Positions 53,944 to 62,788 of a DNA stretch of 64,000 bases are shown piece after piece. The translations under genes and the position numbers were made by a program. This stretch comes from Beijerinckia indica subsp. indica ATCC 9039 (lineage in GTDB: Bacteria > Pseudomonadota > Alphaproteobacteria > Rhizobiales > Beijerinckiaceae). The stretch covers positions 117,737-181,736 of the forward strand of contig NC_010580.1 of the NCBI RefSeq assembly GCF_000019845.1. Reading direction: 5' to 3'. Each line of letters begins with the position of its first letter. Within the stretch, counting starts at the first letter, position 1. Below the pieces are notes generated by a model. The model saw nothing but the letters and a program-made list of their open reading frames with translations. It had not been told where the DNA came from and made no database searches.

Positions 53944-55374
53944 ATGACAGCACAAACCATGGCTCTGATCGAGGATGATGATGACGACGATCATGGATCG
54001 TCTGTCGCCCAGTCAGAAGGGTCTCACGCGCTTGTGGCCGGCCGTTCGGCCTCTTTCTGGCGCAAGCCCTTGCCTCAATGGCTCAGCGGCAAGAAGGCAC
54101 GACGAGAGGGTTCCGGTCAGGCTGACACACAGGCCGAGCTCCAAGCACCAGAGACAGCCCCTGAAACGGAGGCCGACGCCCCTATTGGCTTGCCAGGAGA
54201 AGGCCAGGCGATCCTTGAGCCCCCACAGGGAGCCGAGGGCGCTCAAACGCCAGGGAAGTCCCAATGGAAGCCTTCCAAGCCGCTCCTGATAGGAGTGTCG
54301 CTCACGGCTTTGCTGGTAGCCGCGAACATCGGTATCATGTCTTACCCGCAGTCGTCTCCGTCGCTCCCTGTGGCCGGCCCGGTGGCGGAGCGCCAGGCCG
54401 GGCCTTTGGCGCCTTTGGCGAAACTTGCGACTGTCCAACCGCATCAGCCTGCGGAAGATCCCACGGCGGTCAGCGTTCCCGCCCAAAGTCCGATGGACGA
54501 GCTTCTCTCATTTCATCCGGTGGACCCCATCACGGGAAAGGCAAGCGGAGGAGAAGAGCATAAAGCGGCTCAGCCGATCTTGGCCAAACTGGAAGTCGCG
54601 CCGCAACAGAGCAAAACCACAGCTTTTCCGATGGATTACTTCGGAACGCAGGCTTTCGCCTCTCTGAATGGCCAGGATCAGACGTCCAGCAAACCGGCTG
54701 AGACGGTCACTGAGCCTATGATGCAGGCAGCTACGCAGGCCAAGATCGAGGAGACCAAGTCCAGCGATATCCCGCGTGTAGACGTCAAGGAGGCCAAACC
54801 CTCGTCACAAGGGACCGTGCCACAAACTCTTGTGACGTCAGCCGTCTCCACCGATCCGCATGACGCGGAAAATCGTGCCCTGGCGATGGTCACCGAATAT
54901 GCGACGATCGTCGGCGAGCTCCGGACTGAGGTCGCGGAGATGAAACAGAAACTCGCCCATGCCAGCCAAAGCAACGAGGCGAGGATTTCCGATCTCGAAC
55001 GGCGCGTGACCTTTACCGAAGCACGGCGAGCGCTCGATGCGGCGCATGATGCACCGCGCCTGGTCGCCATGCCGGTGCCGCCCGGAGCTCAAAAAGCCGG
55101 AGGCAAACCCTCTGCGAATACCGGCATGATCAAAGCCTCGTTCGACCCTTCCTCCCGCGAGCCCACTCCCTCGATCGAGGGCCGGCCGCGCTATCGGGTT
55201 CAGGCGGCCTCCCCCAATCTAGCCATGTTGACGGCTCTGGACCGCAGCGGCGAGGCGGATGGGCAGATCCAGGTGGCGATCGGCGACGTGATCCCCAATT
55301 ACGGCCGGGTCAAGCAGATCGCGCAAAAGGGGACGAGCTGGGTGATCGAGACGGATCAGGGCACGATCGAATAG
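53944..55374 (+). CDS. TraP/DotF-position membrane protein of the conjugation system
   Basis: A 476-residue protein in the place of IcmG/DotF (R64 TraP). The cytoplasmic N-terminus is acidic ('IEDDDDDDHGS') and proline-rich. A single membrane helix is 'SKPLLIGVSLTALLVAANIG'. The periplasmic part has a coiled coil ('ATIVGELRTEVAEMKQKLAH') and a compact end 'PRYRVQAASPNLAMLTALDR' with 'IQVAIGDVIPNYGRVKQIAQ', as in TraP-like proteins. GAGGGAG lies about ten bases before the ATG at 53944. It is longer than R64 TraP, the extra length being low-complexity. Assignment rests mainly on gene order and topology. Confidence 0.72.
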   Translation: MTAQTMALIEDDDDDDHGSSVAQSEGSHALVAGRSASFWRKPLPQWLSGKKARREGSGQADTQAELQAPETAPETEADAPIGLPGEGQAILEPPQGAEGAQTPGKSQWKPSKPLLIGVSLTALLVAANIGIMSYPQSSPSLPVAGPVAERQAGPLAPLAKLATVQPHQPAEDPTAVSVPAQSPMDELLSFHPVDPITGKASGGEEHKAAQPILAKLEVAPQQSKTTAFPMDYFGTQAFASLNGQDQTSSKPAETVTEPMMQAATQAKIEETKSSDIPRVDVKEAKPSSQGTVPQTLVTSAVSTDPHDAENRALAMVTEYATIVGELRTEVAEMKQKLAHASQSNEARISDLERRVTFTEARRALDAAHDAPRLVAMPVPPGAQKAGGKPSANTGMIKASFDPSSREPTPSIEGRPRYRVQAASPNLAMLTALDRSGEADGQIQVAIGDVIPNYGRVKQIAQKGTSWVIETDQGTIE

Positions 55375-55383
55375 GAGCGGGGG

Positions 55384-55920
55384 ATGCAGGGGCTCGTCAA
55401 TTTCGCGGCGGCCGTCGGACAAGGGCTGGCTGTCTTTTTGCCAACCTTTTGTTATCTGACGGCCATTGGTCTGTTTCTTTTTGCAGGATGGGGGTTCTGG
55501 CGCCAGGCACAACCGGATAATCCCTATCGGGGCAAACCGTGGATCCCGATATTCTCTCTCGTGCTCTGCGGTGTCTTTGCCTCCTTTGATCGCATTTTGA
55601 CGATGGCGAATGTGTCGATGGGCACGAACCTCCAGGTCTCACTATCCAATAATCTGACCTCGTATGCTCCCCCGGTGGATGGGAATGTACTCGGGACGAC
55701 TCCAGGGACGACGTTGTTGAATGTCGTCACCTTGTTCCAGAGCTTTTTTCAGGCGTTCGGAGCCATGGCCTGTTTCTTTGCGGTGTTGACATGGTGGTCG
55801 ATCGTGACGGGTCGCACGAACCGGAGCACGGTCGGTACGGGAGTTCAATTCGTCTTTGGAGTTCTGCTCATCAATGTCATGACCGTTGCGACGTGGCTTG
55901 TGACTATTTTCCAGACTTGA
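55384..55920 (+). CDS. TraQ/IcmC-like membrane protein
   Basis: A 178-residue protein with about four membrane helices: 'QGLAVFLPTFCYLTAIGLFL', 'PWIPIFSLVLCGVFASFDRI', 'FFQAFGAMACFFAVLTWWSI' and 'VFGVLLINVMTVATWLVTIF'. This matches the IcmC (DotE)/TraQ topology and its position between TraP- and TraR-like genes. It is an inner-membrane part of the transfer apparatus of unknown mechanism. GGAGCGGGGG leads into the ATG at 55384. Its TGA stop overlaps the ATG of a 60-residue protein. Confidence 0.78.
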   Translation: MQGLVNFAAAVGQGLAVFLPTFCYLTAIGLFLFAGWGFWRQAQPDNPYRGKPWIPIFSLVLCGVFASFDRILTMANVSMGTNLQVSLSNNLTSYAPPVDGNVLGTTPGTTLLNVVTLFQSFFQAFGAMACFFAVLTWWSIVTGRTNRSTVGTGVQFVFGVLLINVMTVATWLVTIFQT

Positions 55921-56102
55921 TGAAAGTAAGAGCTTTACCGATGAACGGTTTATATATTGGCGCCTTGTTCTTCCTTGGTTTAACTGCATACTCACTGTTC
56001 AAAGGGTTTGTGCGCGGACCAAAACGTTATTACATACTAGCGGGTTCTATTTTTTTGTTTGTATCTAGCTTCTATGTAGCGGTTGATTTGTTGCATTTGT
56101 AA
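55920..56102 (+). CDS. Small membrane protein between the TraQ- and TraR-like genes
   Basis: A 60-residue protein whose ATG overlaps the TraQ-like stop (TGATG), so it is translationally coupled. It has two hydrophobic stretches, 'MNGLYIGALFFLGLTAYSLF' and 'YYILAGSIFLFVSSFYVAVD'. Its base composition is more AT-rich than neighbours. R64 and Legionella have no named gene at this point, so it appears to be a lineage-specific addition. A start at 55941 is also possible. Confidence 0.55.
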   Translation: MKVRALPMNGLYIGALFFLGLTAYSLFKGFVRGPKRYYILAGSIFLFVSSFYVAVDLLHL

Positions 56103-56186
56103 TGCTCGTGCCTGGCATTGTGGCAAAACGCCTATCAGGATAGGTTTTCCGAAGTTTCGTAGCTCCTTCCTCCCGCCTGTCCCTTG

Positions 56187-56213
56187 ATCCCGCTCTCATG
56201 GCGGGATTTTTTT
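56187..56213 (+). terminator. Rho-independent terminator
   Basis: ATCCCGC-TCTCATG-GCGGGAT followed by seven T. It lies after the 60-residue gene and before the TraR-like gene, which suggests partial termination or a separate downstream promoter. Confidence 0.82.
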
Positions 56214-56319
56214 GTTTATCTGAAATTATTCTTTTGAGGCCGTATATGTTTTCTCATGACATCCTCTGACACTGGCTATCGAAGGAAACAATCCTTCGAT
56301 TTTGTTCAGGAGTGTGATC

Positions 56320-56778
56320 ATGCAATTGCTTGGTGTGAAGAAGAAGGCCGCCGACAAGACGGAGGCCGATACGGAAAAGAAATCCCTGGTCGAGCGCATC
56401 CTTGGTGTTGGCGCGGTGGGTGTTTCCCTCGGCGCTTTGATGACCGGTCAGGCCTTTGCTCAGGGCGCGAGTCCAGCTGGTGGCATCGGCGCACAGTTGA
56501 ACTCGTTGACGTCGGAAGCGATCAATTCCGGTGGCCAGGCGGGCCAGATGGCGATGTATCTCGCGGCTCTGCTCTGTTTCGTCGCGGGTGTTTGGGCTCT
56601 GTGGCAGGCGCAGCAGCCACAGAACCGTGAAGGGGGCATGCGGGCGGCGGGGATCGCCGGTATCATCCTCTGCGGTTTGTTCGCGACGGGCGGTACTTGG
56701 ATCAACAAGGCCGCGATGAGTACGGGTGGTAAGACTGCTACGGTGAGCGCTACCCCGCAAACTGTTTCATTCCAGTAA
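56320..56778 (+). CDS. TraR/IcmD-like membrane protein
   Basis: A 152-residue protein. After a charged start ('KKKAADKTEADTEKKSLVER') it has a hydrophobic, signal-like stretch ('ILGVGAVGVSLGALMTGQAF', followed by AQ) and two further helices ('MAMYLAALLCFVAGVWALWQ', 'AAGIAGIILCGLFATGGTWI'). The glycine-rich two-helix end is typical for IcmD (DotP)/TraR. AGGAG lies eight bases before the ATG at 56320. It lies between the terminator and the IcmJ-like gene, keeping the icm order. It is probably an inner-membrane part of the transfer channel. Confidence 0.78.
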   Translation: MQLLGVKKKAADKTEADTEKKSLVERILGVGAVGVSLGALMTGQAFAQGASPAGGIGAQLNSLTSEAINSGGQAGQMAMYLAALLCFVAGVWALWQAQQPQNREGGMRAAGIAGIILCGLFATGGTWINKAAMSTGGKTATVSATPQTVSFQ

Positions 56779-56795
56779 GGCGGGCCAAAACGATC

Positions 56796-57443
56796 ATGCC
56801 TCTTCTGCCGCTTGTGCCGAATATTCTGGAGGGATCGGCGTTTCTGGTCCCTCCCACGCATGAGCGGCAGACCACACTATTCTCCTGCCAGTTTTGTGGT
56901 TTTGACGCCGCAGGCTGGCAGGTGCCATTTCAAGACCCTGAAACCGGCAAGGCCGGTTCGTCCTGTGTCCTTTGTTCCTTGGTCCTTCGGCTCGATCGTC
57001 CCCGGATCGATGAAGAGCTGGCTTTGATCTGGTTGCCGGAAATGTCTCAGGCAGCCGTGAATGCCGTTGCCCGCTCCCTCCACGGACTCTTCTTCGCTCA
57101 TGGCGAGGCGCCGTCACCAGCTTTGAGGCCCCATGGAGAGACGGCGCGGATGCGGGCGGCTTGGTTCTTCTGGCAGAGTTTGCTTCAGCGGCAGGCTATC
57201 GCCAAGGAGCGTTTCGGCTCGGATCGGCCCAGCGATATTGGCCAGGTCCTGGCCTCGGTGGCTCCACTGATTTTCAATCGCCGGAGCAAGCTTCTGTCGG
57301 GTCTGCGCCTTTTGCCACTCGGTCATGTTTATCAAGGCGGGCAGGACCATTATCCGCGTCTTTTGGCGAGTTATCTCAAGACGCAAAAACAGGCCGGGCA
57401 GGGGATCAGGGGTACGGTTGAGACAGTCCCGTCAGCATCCTGA
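56796..57443 (+). CDS. icmJ: IcmJ/DotN (TraT)-like zinc-binding protein
   Basis: A 215-residue soluble protein. Cysteine pairs at 'FSCQFCGF' and 'SSCVLCSL', separated by about 27 residues, resemble the zinc site of Legionella DotN/IcmJ. The rest is helical ('MSQAAVNAVARSLHGLFFAH', 'ERFGSDRPSDIGQVLASVAP'). In Legionella DotN joins the coupling-protein complex. It lies directly between the TraR-like gene and the DotO ATPase gene, as icmD-J-B does. No strong ribosome site precedes the ATG; coupling from upstream is likely. Confidence 0.8.
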   Translation: MPLLPLVPNILEGSAFLVPPTHERQTTLFSCQFCGFDAAGWQVPFQDPETGKAGSSCVLCSLVLRLDRPRIDEELALIWLPEMSQAAVNAVARSLHGLFFAHGEAPSPALRPHGETARMRAAWFFWQSLLQRQAIAKERFGSDRPSDIGQVLASVAPLIFNRRSKLLSGLRLLPLGHVYQGGQDHYPRLLASYLKTQKQAGQGIRGTVETVPSAS

Positions 57444-57454
57444 AAGGTCCGCTC

Positions 57455-60400
57455 ATGAATTTCATTGCTCAATGGCTCGCCTCGCTGAGCCTGATGCTTA
57501 AACAACCCCTTGGCGCCTATTGCGATGTCGAGACGGCGCATGGGGATGCGCTCGTCACGCGTTACGGCGATTATCTGTCCTTCGTGCGGATCGATGGCTT
57601 GCGGCGGATGTGTACCAAGGCCGAATATGCCGACATGGCCAAGGCCATGCGGCTCGATCTTTCGGGCACCTTGGAAGAGCGCGGACATGCCATCCAAGGC
57701 TTTTATATCTCGGACCCTGATCTTTCGGAGCGCGAGATCAATCGTGTGAACATGACCGCCTGCCGGACGGTGGCGAAGGAAGTCGGTCTCGATCTGGACG
57801 ACATTCTGGATGAGCGGATGCGGATCTGGCCCCGCGTGATGCGCTGGGAAGCCGCCTATTACGTGTTGTGGACGAGGCGCGGCATCCTTACCAAGGAAGA
57901 GAAGAAAATCCTCAAAGAGGAAATGGCGGAGCTCGCCAAGGGCTGTCCCGCAATCGGCGAGTCGCAGAAATATTTCCTGCGCAGCGAAGTGACGGCGGCT
58001 CATCACGCGGGTTTTGTCGCGCGTGTCGTCAATTCCTTCAAGAGCCTCGACATTCACGCGGAAGAACTGACGGCGCATGATGCGCTGAAGGTGGCGAGGG
58101 AGACACTTTATCGAGAGACCTCTGGCTCGCCTTGGAAAGCGATCTTGCCGGGGCAGAAGGTGATGCCGCGCCTGCCGGAGGATGACGAAAAGCATCCCAC
58201 AGCGGAGGGCTTGCTCTGGCCCTCGATCCGCTCGCAAATGCTGACGTTCGATGCGATCACGCAGGGCGGTCAGCAAGTGGCACTTGGCACGAATACCTAT
58301 GCCCCGATCGACATGGTGATGGGACCTGAGGACCCGCGTCCCTTTCTCGAACTGGCGAGTTATCTGGGACAGGATCGTATTCCCTGGCGCGCTTCGTTCC
58401 TACTCGAAGCGGCGGGGCGAAACGGCATGGCCTTCAAGGAGATCGGTGCAACCTTTCTTGGCATGTTTCCCCAAAACGGGGACCTGCGCCGTGCCTTTGC
58501 CGCCTTGCGGCAGGCCAGAGAGGAAGACAATCATGGGGCCGTCAAGTTTCGGGCCTCCTTTGCCACTTGGGCGCCAGGCGATGATATCCGCAAGCTGCGC
58601 CGCCGTGCCTCCACGTTGTCGCAACGTCTCGAGGGCTGGGGCAATTGCAAAACAGGTACGATGGCGGGCGATCCGCTCGATGCGGCGATGAGCTCGGTTC
58701 CCGGAATGGCGGTCGCCTCGACCGCGCCGCCGTCTCTCGCCCTATTGGGTGATGCTTTGCTGATGCAGCCCTGGAGCCGCACGGCATCTCCCTGGGAGGC
58801 TGGCTCGGTCCTGTTCCAACTGCCGCATGGGGGCCTCTGGCCCTATGATCCTGCTGGGGGCTCGAAACGCCCATCTGTCGTCGATATCTTTGTGGCCCCG
58901 CCCCGTTCGGGCAAATCGGTGCTGGCCAATACGATCAATCTCGGCCTGTGCCTCAGTTCCGCGGTGCTCGGCTCGCGCGGGGCCAAACTGCCGATGATCG
59001 GCAAAGTCGATATCGGGCCTTCGGCGCAAGGCTTCGTGCGGCTCATTCAGGAAGCTCTGGGACCCGCGCGCCGGCATGAGGCAATCTATACCCTGATGCA
59101 GCTCACCCCAGGCTATGAATTCAATGTTTTTGACTTACAGCTCGGATGTGAATACCCGCTCACCTTGGAACGGGCTTTTCTGCAGAACTTCCTCGTTCTC
59201 TTGACGTTACCGCCTGATCGTAACGAGCCCCATGAGGGCGTGCCGCAATTGATCAATGTGCTGATCGACGAGGTTTACCGCCTGCATACGGACATTCAAG
59301 GCGGTTATCCGAAGATCTATCAGGCCGGGGTGGAAAAGGAGGTGGACAAGGCAATCGCCAAGCATGGGATCGTGCTGCATGAGCATGAGCCGCATTGGCG
59401 TGATGTCGTGAACGAATTGTTCAAGTGTGGCGAATATCGGCTGGCGGAAGTCGCACAGCGTCATGCCGTGCCGGTCCTTGAGGATCTGATCAGAGCGGTG
59501 CAATCCGAGATTGTAAAGGATCAGTTCAACGCCCTGCAACTGCACACCACGGCCGAGAAGGTGACGGAACTGTTCTCGCGTTATCTGCAGGATGCGATCC
59601 GCATGTATCCGATCCTGAACAAGCCTACGAAACTGGATTTCGGGCCAGCCCGCATCATCGTTCTCGATTTGGAGGAAGTGGCTCCGCAAGGTTCGGCAGT
59701 GGCCGATCGGCAGACGTCAATCATGTATCTTCTGGCGCGTTATATCTTGGCACGGAATTTCTTTCTCAAACCAGAGTATCTGGTGCAAGTGCCGAATGCC
59801 TATCGGGATTACCATCACGATCGTTTCCGCGAGGCCTATGAAAGCATCAAACGCCTGGACTATGATGAATGGCACCGTACTTCTGGCAGCCCACAGATTC
59901 GTGCTCAAGCGGCTCGCGATATTCGCGAAGGGGGCAAGCACAATGTCCAGTTGGCCTTTACCTCGCAGCAAATCAAGGACATGGGCGATGACATCATCAG
60001 CCAATCGACAGGCCGTTGGATTTTGCGGGCGGGTGACGAGGAAGAGGCCAAAATCATCATCGAGCGTTTCCATTTGACGGAAGCCTCGGCACGAGTCCTA
60101 CGCTCCAGTCTCAATGGTCCTGGCCCGAATGGCGCTCCTGTTCTGACGATCCTAGAGGCCGGGGCTTACCGCTATGAGCAATTGCTCGTGAACCGTCTGG
60201 GGCCGGTCGAACTTTGGGCCTTTTCGACAACGCCTGGCGATACGAGCCTGCGCAACAGACTTTATTCGCGGCTCGGCTTCAGCGAGGCCTTGCGCCGCTT
60301 GTCGCAAATCTTTCCGCATGGCTCCGCGCTGAAGGAGATCGAGCGCCGCAAGGAGGAACGGTTACGCAATGGCGAGCGCGATGAGAGCGTGCAGGCGGGT

Positions 60401-60511
60401 GTGGTTGACGAACTCGTGGAGGAATTGATGGATGGTCTCGGCATCGGCCTCAAACTGCGCGACCAGGTCGAAGCCCAGAACGAAGAAAAAAGCCTGGCGT
60501 CCGTAGCCTGA
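57455..60511 (+). CDS. dotO: DotO/IcmB/TraU-family secretion ATPase
   Basis: A 1,018-residue cytoplasmic ATPase of the VirB4/TraU class. The Walker A loop is 'VDIFVAPPRSGKSVLANTIN' near residue 482; Walker B is 'ARIIVLDLEEVAP' near 733. Other family pieces are 'GYEFNVFDLQLGCEYPLTLE' and 'VQLAFTSQQIKDMGDDIISQ'. It would power pilus assembly or substrate transfer at the inner membrane. The length equals that of R64 TraU and Legionella IcmB. It starts 11 bases after icmJ with AAGG upstream. The largest gene of the block, it closes the conserved icm order. Confidence 0.94.
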   Translation: MNFIAQWLASLSLMLKQPLGAYCDVETAHGDALVTRYGDYLSFVRIDGLRRMCTKAEYADMAKAMRLDLSGTLEERGHAIQGFYISDPDLSEREINRVNMTACRTVAKEVGLDLDDILDERMRIWPRVMRWEAAYYVLWTRRGILTKEEKKILKEEMAELAKGCPAIGESQKYFLRSEVTAAHHAGFVARVVNSFKSLDIHAEELTAHDALKVARETLYRETSGSPWKAILPGQKVMPRLPEDDEKHPTAEGLLWPSIRSQMLTFDAITQGGQQVALGTNTYAPIDMVMGPEDPRPFLELASYLGQDRIPWRASFLLEAAGRNGMAFKEIGATFLGMFPQNGDLRRAFAALRQAREEDNHGAVKFRASFATWAPGDDIRKLRRRASTLSQRLEGWGNCKTGTMAGDPLDAAMSSVPGMAVASTAPPSLALLGDALLMQPWSRTASPWEAGSVLFQLPHGGLWPYDPAGGSKRPSVVDIFVAPPRSGKSVLANTINLGLCLSSAVLGSRGAKLPMIGKVDIGPSAQGFVRLIQEALGPARRHEAIYTLMQLTPGYEFNVFDLQLGCEYPLTLERAFLQNFLVLLTLPPDRNEPHEGVPQLINVLIDEVYRLHTDIQGGYPKIYQAGVEKEVDKAIAKHGIVLHEHEPHWRDVVNELFKCGEYRLAEVAQRHAVPVLEDLIRAVQSEIVKDQFNALQLHTTAEKVTELFSRYLQDAIRMYPILNKPTKLDFGPARIIVLDLEEVAPQGSAVADRQTSIMYLLARYILARNFFLKPEYLVQVPNAYRDYHHDRFREAYESIKRLDYDEWHRTSGSPQIRAQAARDIREGGKHNVQLAFTSQQIKDMGDDIISQSTGRWILRAGDEEEAKIIIERFHLTEASARVLRSSLNGPGPNGAPVLTILEAGAYRYEQLLVNRLGPVELWAFSTTPGDTSLRNRLYSRLGFSEALRRLSQIFPHGSALKEIERRKEERLRNGERDESVQAGVVDELVEELMDGLGIGLKLRDQVEAQNEEKSLASVA

Positions 60512-60774
60512 CGCCGAGGCCCTTTCTTTTTCACACGATCATGGGTTGTAATGCCTCTCGAGCCTTGCAGGCTCCGTCTATGCCTGGCCGCACTTCCTTC
60601 CTCGTCCGATATCAGCCGGGAGGGCAAACAAGGCCCCGATCGAGATGCGCAAAACACGGAAAGTATGCTTTTCGTGGTCAGGTTAAGTCATAGCTGGAAA
60701 TCGGGGCAAGCTGAGAGGGTCTGGGTGGTGAAAAGCCATTCAGACCCGTTTTTTAGGGGCAGTCGGAGGAAAGG

Positions 60775-61257
60775 ATGGCGCCACAAACTTTGATCTTCAT
60801 CTTGGAAGGATTGGCGATCGGCCTTGCCTGCCTGTTCCTGCTCTCGAAATTCGGAAAGCCGGCTTTTCCCTATCAGGCGAAGACTTTGCTGACAGCTTGG
60901 GAAATCAATGCCTTGAAGGAACTTGTTCGCACTTTGCCGCCGAGCCTGCACCCCTGTCCCCAGGTGAGACTGGCGGATCTCGTGATGATCAAACAGGGGC
61001 TTTCAGGGCGGCATCGGTTTACCGCGCTCAACCGGGTCGCCGCTAAAAGCGTGGATTTCGTCATTCTGGAACACCACACGGGGCGGATTGTGTTGGTCAT
61101 CGAGCTCGATGACAAGACCCATGCGCGGCGCGATCGGCGTGTTCGCGATCGCTTTGTCGATGATGTCCTCAATCGCTGCGCCATTCCTCTGCTTCGGGTG
61201 AAGCCGGGAGAATCGATTGCCTCGCGTGTGCTCTCGCACGGCGCACTTTTACCTTGA
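60775..61257 (+). CDS. DUF2726 domain protein, membrane-anchored
   Basis: A 160-residue protein. An N-terminal helix ('TLIFILEGLAIGLACLFLLS') anchors it, followed by a DUF2726 domain: 'FPYQAKTLLTAWEINALKEL', 'ALNRVAAKSVDFVILEHHTG' and 'IVLVIELDDKTHARRDRRVR', ending with 'RCAIPLLRVKPGESI'. The 'DFVILE..IVLVIELDD' pattern recalls PD-(D/E)xK nucleases, and DUF2726 is often placed there. GGAGG precedes the ATG. It lies 263 bases after dotO and 31 bases before an unknown gene. A DNA-processing role in conjugation is possible but not shown. Confidence 0.82.
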   Translation: MAPQTLIFILEGLAIGLACLFLLSKFGKPAFPYQAKTLLTAWEINALKELVRTLPPSLHPCPQVRLADLVMIKQGLSGRHRFTALNRVAAKSVDFVILEHHTGRIVLVIELDDKTHARRDRRVRDRFVDDVLNRCAIPLLRVKPGESIASRVLSHGALLP

Positions 61258-61288
61258 GATCAGAAACCCGGATGTTCTGGAGGAAACG

Positions 61289-61837
61289 ATGTCCTTGCCG
61301 AAAGTGCTCTGTATTGCCGCCCTGCCTGTCGCCGCTCTAGGTTTTATCGGCTTCAAAGTGAATGAGGCTTGGACGAAACAAGAGATTACGGAACAGGTCC
61401 GGTCCTTTTATGATCATACTTGCGGTTTACTTGCGCCGATTACGCCGCAGGAAAATGAGACGATATCAGTTGAACAATACGATGCCCTGGTTGACGCCGG
61501 CATGATGACACGGAGCCCGGAGGCCGTGTATGGCCTGACGGCGCAAGGGCAGGCGGCGTTTCAATTGAGGGATAAATGGCCGATGGGCAAGGCTGGGCTC
61601 TGCGCTTATCATTTCGAGGATGCGACTGTAGAAGACGTCTCCCTCACAGAAATCATATCCAATCATTTTCTGCGGCATGTGACCTTTAAGTTCCACACAC
61701 GCTACGAGGATTGGGCCAAAACACCATCCGTTCAAAAGGCCTATAGAAGCGAATTGGGTTTGAGCCGTGAAAGCCTGCTGACAGCCCCGATGGTTTTGAC
61801 CAAATCCGGTTGGATCTTTGTGGAGCCGTTGATTTAG
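61289..61837 (+). CDS. Membrane-anchored unknown protein
   Basis: A 182-residue protein with AGGAAAC before its ATG at 61289. The N-terminus is one helix ('VLCIAALPVAALGFIGFKVN'), either an anchor or an uncleaved signal. The exported part has cysteines in 'SFYDHTCGLLAPI' and 'GLCAYHFEDATVED', which could pair. It ends the plus-strand transfer block and converges on the HU-like gene 18 bases away. No family is recognised. Confidence 0.68.
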   Translation: MSLPKVLCIAALPVAALGFIGFKVNEAWTKQEITEQVRSFYDHTCGLLAPITPQENETISVEQYDALVDAGMMTRSPEAVYGLTAQGQAAFQLRDKWPMGKAGLCAYHFEDATVEDVSLTEIISNHFLRHVTFKFHTRYEDWAKTPSVQKAYRSELGLSRESLLTAPMVLTKSGWIFVEPLI

Positions 61838-61855
61838 ACGTCTCCTTCCAACATT

Positions 61856-62200
61856 TTACAGAGACTCTTTCAGGTCACGCGCGATCTTAAAGCCGACTGT
61901 TTTGCTGGCCTTGATTTTCATGGCTTCCCCGGTCGCCGGATTGCGTCCCTGACGCGAGGCGCGTTTCTTCACTTGAAAGATGCCGAGGCCGCTGATCCTG
62001 ATTTTGGAGCCTTTCTTCAGGTGTTTGCCGACCAGTTCGACCATATCGTCGAAGAGGGATTCGACGGTTTTTTTCGGCAAATCATGAAGGATGGCGAGAT
62101 CAGCGCCGATTTGCTTCAAGGTAATCGTCGGGATTTCCGTGGTCTTGGATGAGCTCGCTGCTTTCTTTTCGGTGGCTGGCTTGGATTTCGATATGGCCAT
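61856..62200 (-). CDS. HU/IHF-family DNA-binding protein with an N-terminal extension
   Basis: A 114-residue protein. The first 25 residues are Lys/Ser/Ala-rich ('SKSKPATEKKAASSSK'), then a full HU fold: 'TLKQIGADLAILHDLPKKTV', 'LVGKHLKKGSKIRISGLGIF', 'QVKKRASRQGRNPATGEAMK' with the conserved RxGRNPxTGE arm. It bends and compacts DNA. GAGGT lies six bases before the ATG at 62200. Plasmid-borne HU-like proteins can ease maintenance or transfer; here it closes the transfer region on the opposite strand. Confidence 0.93.
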   Translation of the reverse strand: MAISKSKPATEKKAASSSKTTEIPTITLKQIGADLAILHDLPKKTVESLFDDMVELVGKHLKKGSKIRISGLGIFQVKKRASRQGRNPATGEAMKIKASKTVGFKIARDLKESL

Positions 62201-62383
62201 GATCGTACCTCGTTGGGTTTGAGTAAATTTCAGCTCCATTCCGTAACGTCTTTCTGCCGCATCGCGGAATCCACAGAAGGACGTCATCCACCAAAAATTG
62301 GTCTTGGCCCTTGTAAATCAGCCCAAGGTTTTCGCGTGAGCCGCCCCTAGCCTGATGGGGATCGATAATCAGGAAGTTTTGGG

Positions 62384-62788
62384 ATGAATAAACCGTTTTT
62401 TGCTTCTAAACAGGTACAATCACTACTTGATGAAGTAAATAATGCACTGGGTCACCCTGTGCGCGCAGATCATAAGCGTCTAACTGCGAACATACCATTT
62501 GGTGCTCTTCATTGGACGCGGGCCGATTTATTTCCTGACAAAGAATGGGGTAAAGCCCACTTTACTATAGAAACAGGCTGTGGAATTGCCTGTATATTCG
62601 TAGATATTGTGCAGTCTGAATGTACACTTCCTATAAAGTGTCAAACCGAAAGCGATTGGGATGGGGAATATCCTACTACAAAGTCCGAAATTGAGATCTC
62701 TCTGACGTTGAATGACATAAAGTGTCTTGTCGCTATTTTACTTTACAGTTATGCGCCTCTCTCCGTGAGCATTACAACAAGCGAATGA
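62384..62788 (+). CDS. Unknown protein overlapping a convergent gene
   Basis: A 134-residue protein with AGGAAG before its ATG. It is a mixed alpha/beta sequence ('SLLDEVNNALGHPVRADHKR', 'KAHFTIETGCGIACIFVDIV') without recognised domain or signal. Its last 40 bases overlap the end of the convergent gene at 62749. Composition is AT-richer than the transfer block. Function unknown. Confidence 0.6.
   Translation: MNKPFFASKQVQSLLDEVNNALGHPVRADHKRLTANIPFGALHWTRADLFPDKEWGKAHFTIETGCGIACIFVDIVQSECTLPIKCQTESDWDGEYPTTKSEIEISLTLNDIKCLVAILLYSYAPLSVSITTSE

Noticed and set aside
57371..58276. 301-codon minus-strand open frame
   Set aside because: Antisense to the well-supported dotO gene; no domain or ribosome site.
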